From Actinomycetota bacterium (GTDB lineage: Bacteria; Actinomycetota; Actinomycetes; Actinomycetales; Microbacteriaceae), in NCBI GenBank assembly GCA_009704605.1, contig WLDW01000005.1:1-17495 (forward strand): a stretch of 17,495 nt of DNA, in the 5' to 3' direction. The notes under the pieces are model-generated. The model was not told where the DNA came from, did not search any database, and worked only from the letters and a program-made list of their open reading frames with translations. Positions 6,353 through 14,397 of this stretch are shown one piece after another. The translations under genes and the position numbers were made by a program. Numbering within the stretch: the first letter of the stretch is position 1; each line of letters opens with the position of its first letter.

Positions 6353-8959
6353 TTATTCTGCAGGCTTGAAAGAAACTCCGCTAATTGCTAGCGACAGAGA
6401 TGCTTTGTAGTTGATCTCATCGATTTTTCCTACCGACTTTAAGTCAGATTCGATGTGTTTGAGAGACTCAATCTCTTGTTCACTCGCTTCAATGGTCAGG
6501 CTGGCTATTTCAGCCTTCATTGATAGCTTTTCGTCAGACTTTGCCTTACGAATTCCAATGAGAGCTTGCGAGGCAAGAGCTAGCAGGCCTGCGTTCTGGC
6601 TTCCGGTGAAGGGAGATAGGTCTTCAGCTACTGGCCAACTATTGCGGTGGACGCTACCTTCTTGCCACCAGCTCCAGGCCTCTTCGGTTGCAAACGGGAT
6701 AAATGGCGCGAGTAGCTTGGTGATGGCAAGTAGGGCAATTCTTAGCGCGCTTACCGCAGATGCTTGGGCTGCAGGGTCTGTGTTTTGACCGTAGGCGCGT
6801 TCTTTCACAAGTTCTAAGTAATCGTCGGTGAAGTTCCAAAAGAACGATTCGGTTAGCTCAAGGGCCTTGGTGTGATCGTAGCTTTCAAAGGCCTTGGTCG
6901 CCCCTGCCACAACTTCGACAAGAGCTGCAAGCATTGCCTTATCAATAGCTTCAGTTACTTCTACCTTGTCGCTAGCAAGCTCAAAGGAGAGAACGAACTT
7001 TGCAGCGTTTAGAACTTTAATTGCAAGTCGTCTTCCAACTTTCATCTGACCTATGTCAAAGGCGGCATCGGTTCCAAGCCTGGCTGCGGCAGCCCAGTAT
7101 CTGACGGCGTCGGAGCCGTGCTCATCTAATAAATCATTTGGCACAACAACGTTGCCTTTAGATTTAGACATTTTCTTTCGATCTGGATCAAGAATCCAAC
7201 CAGATAATGCCGCGTCACTCCATGGGAGTTGGTTTTCTTCTTGGAAAGAACGAAGCACGGTTGAAAACAGCCACGTGCGAATAATGTCTTGACCCTGAGG
7301 ACGCAAAGTAAACGGGAATACCTTGGCATACTTCTCAGGATCGGAAATCCAACCACCTGCGAGCTGTGGAGTCAGGGAAGATGTGGCCCAGGTGTCGAGA
7401 ATGTCAACCTCTCCCATAAATCCATTTGGCTTGCCGCGCTGATCTTCAGTGAACCCTTCTGGGCATTGGCTGGAAGGATCAACCGGCAGGGCTGATTCTG
7501 CGGGAGTGATTACTCTGTCGTAATCAGGATTACCTTCAGCATCGAGTGCGTACCAAACTGGAATCGGAACACCAAAGAATCGTTGCCTGGAAACTAGCCA
7601 GTCACCAGTTAGGCCATTGACCCAGTTCTCAAAACGCACCCGCATAAAGTCAGGGTGAAACTTCAGGTTCTTACCGAGTGCAATTAGCTTGTCGCGAAGT
7701 GCCTCGTCGCGGCCGCCGTTTCTTAGGTACCACTGTCTCGTTGAGACAATCTCGAGAGGTTTGTCTCCTTTTTCAAAGAACTTAACCGGGTGAGTGATTG
7801 GCTTAGGCTCACCGACCATGTCTCCTGATTCGAGCAAGAGCTCAACAATTCGCTGCCTTGCCGAGAAAACTGTCTTACCGGCTAGTTCGGCAAACACCTC
7901 AAGGGCTTTAGCGTCTTTGATTACCTCGGGTGCATCGCCAAGAATTCTGCCGTCCCAGCCCAAGATGGCTCGGTTTGGAAGATCTAGCTCTCTCCACCAG
8001 ATAACGTCGGTGACATCACCAAAGGTGCAAATCATTGCAATTCCAGAACCTTTGTCTTTTTGCGCAAGACGGTGAGCAACTACTGGTACCTCAACTCCAA
8101 ACAAAGGAGTTATTACGGTCTTGCCAAAAAACTTCTGATAGCGCTCGTCATCAGGGTGGGCAACAAGTGCTACACATGCTGGAATAAGTTCTGGTCTTGT
8201 GGTCTCGATAAAAATCTTGCCTTCTGGTCCTTCAAAGCCGATGCGGTGATACGCGCCTGGCTGATCTCGGTCTTCTAGCTCAGCTTGAGCAACCGCTGTT
8301 CTAAAAGTTACGTCCCAAAGCGTTGGCGCCATTGCCTGGTAGGCCTCACCTCGAGAGAGGTTGTTTAGAAACGCTTTTTGAGAAACGGCCTGAGCATCAG
8401 GGGAAATAGTTTGGTAAGTCTGTGACCAATCAATTGAGAGACCAAGCTGACGCCAAAGAGCCTCAAACTGCTTCTCATCTTCTAGGGTTAGTCGTTCGCA
8501 TAATTCGATGAAGTTTCTTCTCGAGATAGGAACCTGGTCGGCAGCTTTACTTGACTTGCCATCGCCACCTTCAAATGGCGGCTTGAAATTAGCTACGTAA
8601 GCCAAGCTTGGATCGCAGCGAACGCCATAGAAGTTTTGAACGCGCCTTTCGGTGGGCAATCCGTTATCGTCCCAACCCATTGGGTAGTAAACCTCTTTAC
8701 CGATCATTCGCTGGTACCTGGCAATTAGATCGGTATGGGTGTAACTAAAGACGTGACCGACATGCAAAGATCCAGAAACCGTCGGAGGGGGAGTATCGAT
8801 TGAGAAGATTTGTGATTTTGGAGCTGAGACATCAAAGCTGTAAGTCTTGGAGCTATCCCAGCTAGGACCCCACTTTTGCTCTAGACCTTCAACTCCAACC
8901 TTGTCCGGGGTGGTGGCAGCGCGGGCGTAGCTATCTGCATTGCCTCGGGCATTATTCAT
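6353..8959 (-). CDS. valS: Valine--tRNA ligase, archaeal/Rickettsia-type lineage
   Basis: This is a class I aminoacyl-tRNA synthetase that charges tRNA-Val. Signature 1 is PPPTVSGSLHVGH (HVGH at 66-69) and signature 2 is KMSKS at 596-600. The CP1 editing insert shows ETTRPELIPACVALVAHP. The motif after HVGH reads YYPMGWDDNGLPTERRVQ instead of the GTDHAGIATQ of standard bacterial ValRS, and the C-terminal coiled-coil arm of standard bacterial enzymes is absent (868 residues). Both traits mark the archaeal/Rickettsia-like form, which Microbacteriaceae also carry. I chose ATG 8959: GGAG lies 9 bases upstream. The longer option, TTG 8974, would place that ribosome-binding site inside the gene. 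It is divergent from ileS and followed 12 bp later by dcp. Confidence 0.95.
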   Translation of the reverse strand: MNNARGNADSYARAATTPDKVGVEGLEQKWGPSWDSSKTYSFDVSAPKSQIFSIDTPPPTVSGSLHVGHVFSYTHTDLIARYQRMIGKEVYYPMGWDDNGLPTERRVQNFYGVRCDPSLAYVANFKPPFEGGDGKSSKAADQVPISRRNFIELCERLTLEDEKQFEALWRQLGLSIDWSQTYQTISPDAQAVSQKAFLNNLSRGEAYQAMAPTLWDVTFRTAVAQAELEDRDQPGAYHRIGFEGPEGKIFIETTRPELIPACVALVAHPDDERYQKFFGKTVITPLFGVEVPVVAHRLAQKDKGSGIAMICTFGDVTDVIWWRELDLPNRAILGWDGRILGDAPEVIKDAKALEVFAELAGKTVFSARQRIVELLLESGDMVGEPKPITHPVKFFEKGDKPLEIVSTRQWYLRNGGRDEALRDKLIALGKNLKFHPDFMRVRFENWVNGLTGDWLVSRQRFFGVPIPVWYALDAEGNPDYDRVITPAESALPVDPSSQCPEGFTEDQRGKPNGFMGEVDILDTWATSSLTPQLAGGWISDPEKYAKVFPFTLRPQGQDIIRTWLFSTVLRSFQEENQLPWSDAALSGWILDPDRKKMSKSKGNVVVPNDLLDEHGSDAVRYWAAAARLGTDAAFDIGQMKVGRRLAIKVLNAAKFVLSFELASDKVEVTEAIDKAMLAALVEVVAGATKAFESYDHTKALELTESFFWNFTDDYLELVKERAYGQNTDPAAQASAVSALRIALLAITKLLAPFIPFATEEAWSWWQEGSVHRNSWPVAEDLSPFTGSQNAGLLALASQALIGIRKAKSDEKLSMKAEIASLTIEASEQEIESLKHIESDLKSVGKIDEINYKASLSLAISGVSFKPAE

Positions 8960-8999
8960 GGCTAAAGTCTCCAAAAAACGGGTTAGATACAGGTTAACA

Positions 9000-9028
9000 T
9001 TGATAGAGATTACCTAAGACAACGCCAA
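9000..9028 (-). promoter_or_regulatory. Candidate valS-dcp promoter
   Basis: On the minus strand TTGGCG (9028-9023) is followed after exactly 17 bp by TATCAA (9005-9000). Each box matches the sigma-70 consensus at 4 of 6 positions. The implied start near 8993 gives a leader of about 34 nt before the valS ATG. The valS/ileS gap is only 80 bp, so the ileS promoter must overlap this region; I could not pick a convincing one for ileS. Confidence 0.45.
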
Positions 9029-9039
9029 GAAAGCCCAAA

Positions 9040-12000
9040 ATGTATCCCCTGAACTCGGAAGATGAGGCATCTGGCGTAACCCCTAGCCCTAGCTTCCCTG
9101 AAATCGAACAGCGGATTCTTGACTACTGGGACAAAGACGGCACCTTCCAGGCTTCGATAGATCAGCGAAAAGCTGAATCTGCTGAAGAGTTCGTGTTTTA
9201 TGACGGACCTCCTTTTGCCAACGGATTGCCTCACTACGGCCATTTACTTACCGGTTACACCAAAGACCTAGTACCAAGGTTCAAGACCATGCAGGGTTAC
9301 CGAGTAGAGCGCCGCTTTGGCTGGGACACTCATGGACTGCCCGCAGAGGTAGAGGCCGAGCGGCAACTGGGTATCTCTGGAAGGCCTGAGATTGAGAAGT
9401 ACGGCGTAGATAAGTTCAACGCCTACTGCAAGACCTCAGTTTTGAAGTACACCCAGGACTGGAAAAGCTACGTAACGAGACAGGCCCGCTGGGTTGATTT
9501 TGAGAATGACTACAAGACCCTAGACACCAACTACACCGAATCCGTGATCTGGGCTTTCAAAGAGCTCTACAAAAAAGGTCTGATTTACGAAGGCTTCAAA
9601 GTTTTGGCTTACTGCTGGCGATGCGAAACTCCGCTATCAAATCATGAACTTCGAATGGACGATGAGGTTTACAAAACTCGACAGGACCAGAGCGTAACCG
9701 TAACTTTCCCAATCGTTGGGGGAGCCTATGACAAGACTCGCATCTTGGCGTGGACAACGACTCCATGGACGCTACCTACGAACTTCGCGCTCGCGGTAGG
9801 TCCAGAGATTGAATACGCGATTGTTCCCGCCGGAGCAAAAGGTGCAGCCGACGGCGGAGAGTCATCAACTAAGTATTTGATCGCGGCTTCATTGTTGGGT
9901 AACTACTCCAAGGACCTAGGTTATGACTCCGCGGAGGAAGCACTTGCTGCAATCGAAACTAAAGTCTTGGGTAAAGATCTCGCGGGAATCCGTTACGAAC
10001 GAATTTTTGATTACTACGCTGATGAGGCTAAGTTCGATACCGCAAACGCTTGGCAGGTATTAGTAGGTGACTATGTTGCTGATAACGAGGGAACAGGAAT
10101 AGTTCACCAAGCGCCAGCATATGGTGAAGACGACCAAAAGCTTTGCGAACTGGCCGGAATCCCTGTCTACGTTTCGGTAAACGAGCGCGGTCAGTTCAAT
10201 TCTGTAATCACTGACTTCGAAGGTCAGCATGTATTCGATGCAAATAAGCCGATCACTCAAAAGCTAAAGGCTGATGGCAGGCTACTTAGGCAAGCAAGCT
10301 ACGACCACCCTTATCCACACTGCTACCGCTGCAAGAACCCTCTAATCTACAAAGCCGTTTCGTCTTGGTTTGTTGAAACCACCAAGGTGAAAGATCGCAT
10401 GCTGGAGCTAAACCAGCAAATTGAATGGACTCCTTCTCACACCAAAGATGGCTCTTTTGGCAAGTGGCTTGAAAACGTTCGCGACTGGGCCATTAGCCGA
10501 AACCGTTTCTGGGGAGCTCCGATTCCGGTTTGGAAATCTGATGACCCGAACTACCCGCGCATTGATGTTTACGGCTCTTTGGAAGAGCTAGCTAAAGACT
10601 TTGGAAAAGAACCAACTGATTTTCACAGGCCATACATCGACGAACTAGTAAGGCCAAACCCGGACGATCCAACTGGTAAGTCAATGATGAGGCGTGTTCC
10701 AGAAGTGCTTGACTGCTGGTTTGAGTCCGGTTCAATGCCGTTTGCTCAGGTTCACTATCCATTCGAAAACCGCGACTGGTTTGATACTCACAACCCTGGA
10801 GATTTCATTGTTGAGTACGTCGGTCAAACTAGAGGTTGGTTCTACACACTTCATGTGCTTGCCACCGCTTTGTTTGACAGACCAGCTTTCAAATCGGCTA
10901 TCTCACACGGAATCGTGTTAGGTAACGACGGACAAAAGATGTCCAAGTCACTAAGAAACTACCCGGACGTTTCCGAGGTATTTGACCGGGATGGTTCAGA
11001 TGCCATGAGATGGTTTTTGATGTCCAGCACAATTCTTCGCGGTGGCAACTTGGTTGTTACCGAGCAAGGAATTCGCGAGGGTGTTCGTCAAGTTCTTTTG
11101 CCGCTTTGGAACACCTGGTACTTCTTTAGCCTCTATGCAAACGCTTCCAACTACCAGGCTAAGTACTCTGTGGATAGCAAGGATGTCCTAGATCGTTACT
11201 TGCTTTCCAAAACCAAAGACCTCATTGAAGGCGTTGAAGCGGATTTGAATCTTTATGATTCCTATTCAGCGTCAGCCAAGCTAAGAGATTTCAGCGATGT
11301 GCTAACTAACTGGTACGTTCGTCGCTCTCGCGACCGGTTCTGGGAAGGCAATGAAGAAGCCTTCGACACTCTTTATACCGTTTTGGAAATCGTGACTCGC
11401 GTAGCTGCTCCTCTGCTTCCAATGATCTCCGAGCAGATTTGGCGCGGACTAACTGGCGGCCGAAGCATTCACCTCCAGAGTTGGCCAGAAGCTTCGGACT
11501 TGAAATACGACGCAGACTTAGTTTCATCTATGGACCAGGTGCGAATTGTTAGTTCTGTGGCGCTAAGCCTTAGAAAGACCAACTCACTTAGAGTTCGGCT
11601 ACCGCTATCAAAGTTGACTGTCGTGACCCCAGGAGCCAAGGCTCTAAAAGAGTTCGCAGAGATTATCGCTGAAGAGCTAAACGTCAAAGAAGTAGAACTT
11701 GTTGAGCTCGCCGTTGAATCAACCAAAGACTTTGGTGTTGAACAGCAGCTGACCGTAAACTCCAGGGCGTTGGGCCCAAGACTTGGTAAGCAGGTGCAGG
11801 AGATCATCGGCGCTGCAAAGTCAGGGAACTGGCAACAGGTTCAAGGCAAAGTTGTAGTTAATGGAGTTGGGCTAATTGAGGGCGAATACGAACTAAACCT
11901 GGTTGCCAAGGACGAATCAAACGCCGAAAAACTCATTGGTATTTTGCCAGCTGGTGGCTTTGTGATTCTAAACCGCGTGGTAACCCCAGAGCTTGAAGCC

Positions 12001-12252
12001 GAAGGACTAGCGCGCGACGTGGTTCGCGGGGTGCAGCAGGCAAGAAAAGACGCTGACCTAGATGTATCGGATCGGATCGCCACATCTTTGACAGCAGCCA
12101 AAGATGTCTTGGATGCAGTAAAGGCCCACGAAGAACTTGTAAAAAACGAGACTCTAACTTTAGAAATTAGCTATAGCGAATCGGCATCACTTTCTGGCGC
12201 GGTTGCAGTTGGTGACAATCAGCAGGTTCAGATTTCGGTAGTAAAGCTTTGA
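9040..12252 (+). CDS. ileS: Isoleucine--tRNA ligase, type 2 (IleRS2)
   Basis: This class I synthetase charges tRNA-Ile and edits misactivated valine. At 1070 residues it has the length of the type-2 (eukaryote-like) clade. The first signature is PPFANGLPHYGH, with HYGH at 65-68; the HYGH form after GLP is typical of type 2, whereas standard bacterial IleRS reads GDIHIGH. KMSKS is at 633-637. The CP1 editing site is intact (TTTPWTLPTN, then GTGIVHQAPAYGEDD). The C-terminal part resembles type-2 tails, without the usual zinc-finger end of type 1. The start is ATG 9040 with only a weak AAGAAAG ribosome-binding site. It is divergent from valS. Its stop TGA overlaps the TTG start of folC. Confidence 0.95.
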   Translation: MYPLNSEDEASGVTPSPSFPEIEQRILDYWDKDGTFQASIDQRKAESAEEFVFYDGPPFANGLPHYGHLLTGYTKDLVPRFKTMQGYRVERRFGWDTHGLPAEVEAERQLGISGRPEIEKYGVDKFNAYCKTSVLKYTQDWKSYVTRQARWVDFENDYKTLDTNYTESVIWAFKELYKKGLIYEGFKVLAYCWRCETPLSNHELRMDDEVYKTRQDQSVTVTFPIVGGAYDKTRILAWTTTPWTLPTNFALAVGPEIEYAIVPAGAKGAADGGESSTKYLIAASLLGNYSKDLGYDSAEEALAAIETKVLGKDLAGIRYERIFDYYADEAKFDTANAWQVLVGDYVADNEGTGIVHQAPAYGEDDQKLCELAGIPVYVSVNERGQFNSVITDFEGQHVFDANKPITQKLKADGRLLRQASYDHPYPHCYRCKNPLIYKAVSSWFVETTKVKDRMLELNQQIEWTPSHTKDGSFGKWLENVRDWAISRNRFWGAPIPVWKSDDPNYPRIDVYGSLEELAKDFGKEPTDFHRPYIDELVRPNPDDPTGKSMMRRVPEVLDCWFESGSMPFAQVHYPFENRDWFDTHNPGDFIVEYVGQTRGWFYTLHVLATALFDRPAFKSAISHGIVLGNDGQKMSKSLRNYPDVSEVFDRDGSDAMRWFLMSSTILRGGNLVVTEQGIREGVRQVLLPLWNTWYFFSLYANASNYQAKYSVDSKDVLDRYLLSKTKDLIEGVEADLNLYDSYSASAKLRDFSDVLTNWYVRRSRDRFWEGNEEAFDTLYTVLEIVTRVAAPLLPMISEQIWRGLTGGRSIHLQSWPEASDLKYDADLVSSMDQVRIVSSVALSLRKTNSLRVRLPLSKLTVVTPGAKALKEFAEIIAEELNVKEVELVELAVESTKDFGVEQQLTVNSRALGPRLGKQVQEIIGAAKSGNWQQVQGKVVVNGVGLIEGEYELNLVAKDESNAEKLIGILPAGGFVILNRVVTPELEAEGLARDVVRGVQQARKDADLDVSDRIATSLTAAKDVLDAVKAHEELVKNETLTLEISYSESASLSGAVAVGDNQQVQISVVKL

Positions 12253-13613
12253 GCGCAGAAGTTCACGACGAAAAGTACTGGGAGTCCAAAGCAGCCTTCG
12301 TTCTAGAAGAGCTAATGAAGCGGGTTCCAGAGAACAAGATCAGACCAAGACTTGAGCCAACCAAAAAAGCGGTGGAACTACTAGGCGACCCGCAACGGTC
12401 TTACCGTGTGATTCACATCACTGGAACCAACGGAAAGACCTCTACTACCCGTTTTATCGAGCGAATCTTGCGCGAGCATGGACTAAGAACCGGAAGATTC
12501 ACCTCGCCGCACCTATTGAAGTTCACCGAACGAATGGCAATAGATGGTGAGCCGGTAAGCGATGAAGTGCTTTATAGCGTTTATGTGGATATTGAGCCAG
12601 TGCTGGAAATGGTGGATCAGGAACTTGCTGCCAAATCAGAAGCTCCGCTTACCTTCTTTGAGGCGCTATCAGTTCTTGGTTTTGCAGTCTTTGCCGATGC
12701 GCCCGTAGATGTTCTGGTGTTGGAAGTTGGCATGGGTGGAGCGTGGGACTCGACCAATGTGGCAGATGGCGACGTTGCCGTTTTCACACCCGTTGGCCTT
12801 GATCACATGGACAGACTAGGAAACACTATTTCGGAAATTGCCGAAACCAAATCAGGAATTATCAAACAAGGGGCCCTTGTAATCACATCGGATCAAACCG
12901 ATGATGCAATGCAGGTGTTAAAACGTGTTTCGAACGAGAAAGCCGAAGGACTTTTCGAGCTAGGTAAAGACTTTTCTGTTGAGTCTCACCAAGCAACTTC
13001 AACTGGACAGCGCGTTAGCGTTGCTGGCCTGGCCGGAAAGTATGGACCATACGAGGCTCCGGTGTTTGGAATTCATCAAAGTGCCAATCTTGCAGTTGCA
13101 ATTGCAGCAGTCGAGGCTTTTCTAGGTGGCGGTCAAGTGCCAATTGCCGATGATGTTCTTCGATCAGCCGTAGCCGATCTTTCTTCCCCCGGCAGATTGC
13201 AACTTATTCGAACTGAACCCGCATTGTTACTTGATGGAGCACACAACCCAGCAGGGGCAAAGACCTTGGCAGTTTCTCTCAAGTCGGAATTTTCTGCAAA
13301 GCCACTGGTTGGTTTGGTTGCCGTGCTTTCGGATAAAGATGTGGCGGGGGTACTCAGCGAGCTCGCCGGTTGTTTTGAGCATATTGTTGTCACTGAGTCA
13401 TCCTCGAATAGATCTCTTGAAATTTCTAAACTAGAGCCGATAGCCAGTGAGCAATCAGGAGCCAAAACTGAGGCAATGACCGGAGTTAGGAAAGCCCTAG
13501 AGCGTGCCCGAACAATCGCGCGTGAAATTGATGGCATGGTTGTAGTGACGGGATCGATTTCCCTAGTAGGCGATGTCCTACAGATTCTTCAGGAGGAAAG
13601 CGATGCGGAATAG
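12249..13613 (+). CDS. folC: Bifunctional folylpolyglutamate/dihydrofolate synthase
   Basis: This Mur-ligase-family enzyme adds glutamate to folates and, in most bacteria, also makes dihydrofolate from dihydropteroate. At 454 residues it has the normal length. The ATP-binding loop ITGTNGKTSTT has GTNGKT at residues 59-64. SPHLLKFTERM follows near 84-95, and the C-terminal ligase domain carries DGAHNP at 329-334. The start is TTG at 12249 within TTGA, sharing four bases with the ileS stop, so translation is probably coupled. The sequence from residue 1 to the P-loop resembles homologues, so a later start such as ATG 12315 would truncate conserved text (RPRLEPTKKAVELLGDPQR). It overlaps the following DUF4233 gene by 11 bp. 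Confidence 0.93.
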   Translation: MSAEVHDEKYWESKAAFVLEELMKRVPENKIRPRLEPTKKAVELLGDPQRSYRVIHITGTNGKTSTTRFIERILREHGLRTGRFTSPHLLKFTERMAIDGEPVSDEVLYSVYVDIEPVLEMVDQELAAKSEAPLTFFEALSVLGFAVFADAPVDVLVLEVGMGGAWDSTNVADGDVAVFTPVGLDHMDRLGNTISEIAETKSGIIKQGALVITSDQTDDAMQVLKRVSNEKAEGLFELGKDFSVESHQATSTGQRVSVAGLAGKYGPYEAPVFGIHQSANLAVAIAAVEAFLGGGQVPIADDVLRSAVADLSSPGRLQLIRTEPALLLDGAHNPAGAKTLAVSLKSEFSAKPLVGLVAVLSDKDVAGVLSELAGCFEHIVVTESSSNRSLEISKLEPIASEQSGAKTEAMTGVRKALERARTIAREIDGMVVVTGSISLVGDVLQILQEESDAE

Positions 13614-13977
13614 AACCACGAGAGCCACCCTTGGTTCGCTGGTTATGGTTTTTGAATCCGTGGTCGTGTTCTTTGCAACCCTGGTCGGATTTGGTCTTCG
13701 AGTGCACCCTGACCCGGCAGTGATATGGGGCGTTGGAGTCGGGCTCTCGGTAATCTTGATGCTTTTTCCTGCGGTGCTTGGAAAGCGCGGAACCTACGCA
13801 CTTGGCTGGGTATTGCAGGTTATTGTGGTGCTGCTAGGAATTTGGGTCCCTTTGATGTTCTTGCTGGGAACGATATTCTTAGGAATGTGGGGCTGGGCAA
13901 TGATTGCAGGTGCCACAATTGACAGAGCGAGAGCTGCGAAGGCAAAACTCGACGGTCAAGATTTAGGAAGTGAGTAG
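13603..13977 (+). CDS. DUF4233 small membrane protein
   Basis: This is a 124-residue protein with about three to four hydrophobic membrane segments: FESVVVFFATLVGFGL, a central WGVGVGLSVILMLFP, then WVLQVIVVLLGIW and FLLGTIFLGMWGWAM. It ends in a short basic/acidic cytoplasmic-type tail. It resembles DUF4233, an actinobacterial family of unknown function typically encoded directly after folC. The start is ATG 13603, supported by a near-perfect AGGAGG (13591-13596) six bases upstream; the in-frame ATG 13573 lacks one. It overlaps folC by 11 bp and ends three bases before ndk, so it sits inside the ileS-folC-ndk operon. No catalytic motif is visible. Function is unknown; conserved linkage suggests a role tied to folate, nucleotide or translation metabolism, which I cannot support further. 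Confidence 0.85.
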   Translation: MRNRTTRATLGSLVMVFESVVVFFATLVGFGLRVHPDPAVIWGVGVGLSVILMLFPAVLGKRGTYALGWVLQVIVVLLGIWVPLMFLLGTIFLGMWGWAMIAGATIDRARAAKAKLDGQDLGSE

Positions 13978-13980
13978 TAA

Positions 13981-14397
13981 ATGTCTAAGGAACAGACCTT
14001 GGTTCTTATCAAGCCTGATGGCGTTGCCCGCTCGCTGACCGGAGAAATCATTAGCCGAATTGAAGCTAAAGGTTACGTTGTGACAGGACTGAAGATGTTA
14101 CAGCCATCTGCCAAGCAGCTTGCTGACCACTATGCAGAGCACGAGGGAAAGCCTTTCTATGCTCCACTGATTGAGTTCATGTCTTCTGGTCCTATCGTTG
14201 CCATCCGCCTAGAAGGCGATCGAGTCATCGAGGGATTCCGTGCCCTAGCTGGAGCAACCGATCCAACCACCGCAGCTCCTGGAACCATTAGAGGCGATCT
14301 AGGTCGCGACTGGGGCGAGAAAGTTCAAAAGAACTTGGTTCACGGTTCAGATTCAGTTGAATCGGCAACTAGAGAACTTGGAATCTGGTTCAGCTAA
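13981..14397 (+). CDS. ndk: Nucleoside diphosphate kinase
   Basis: Ndk moves the terminal phosphate between nucleoside tri- and diphosphates through a phosphohistidine, balancing NTP and dNTP pools. At 138 residues it has the normal length. The N-terminal TLVLIKPDGVARSL is characteristic. The active-site histidine is His121 in NLVHGSDSVESA, and the nucleotide-binding loop ATDPTTAAPGTIRGDL precedes it. The start is ATG 13981, with AGGAAG (13965-13970) ten bases upstream inside the end of the DUF4233 gene. It is the last gene of the plus-strand ileS operon. Its stop shares four bases with the stop of the opposing VKOR gene, so any terminator must lie inside that gene. Confidence 0.97.
   Translation: MSKEQTLVLIKPDGVARSLTGEIISRIEAKGYVVTGLKMLQPSAKQLADHYAEHEGKPFYAPLIEFMSSGPIVAIRLEGDRVIEGFRALAGATDPTTAAPGTIRGDLGRDWGEKVQKNLVHGSDSVESATRELGIWFS

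Noticed and set aside
8960..8974. A valS start at TTG 8974.
   Set aside because: It would place the GGAG Shine-Dalgarno sequence inside the gene; ATG 8959 has that site nine bases upstream.
8960..9039. A T-box riboswitch before ileS, as in many actinobacteria.
   Set aside because: The gap is only 80 bp and shows neither a T-box sequence nor a specifier stem; a T-box leader would not fit.
11469..12101. Long open frames antisense to ileS (11469-11807 and 11841-12101).
   Set aside because: They are Ser/Thr/Ala-rich shadows of a real gene's codon pattern, without ribosome-binding sites or family-like sequence.
13133..13537. A 134-codon open frame antisense to folC.
   Set aside because: It lies wholly inside folC, has low-complexity composition typical of an antisense shadow, and has no start signal.
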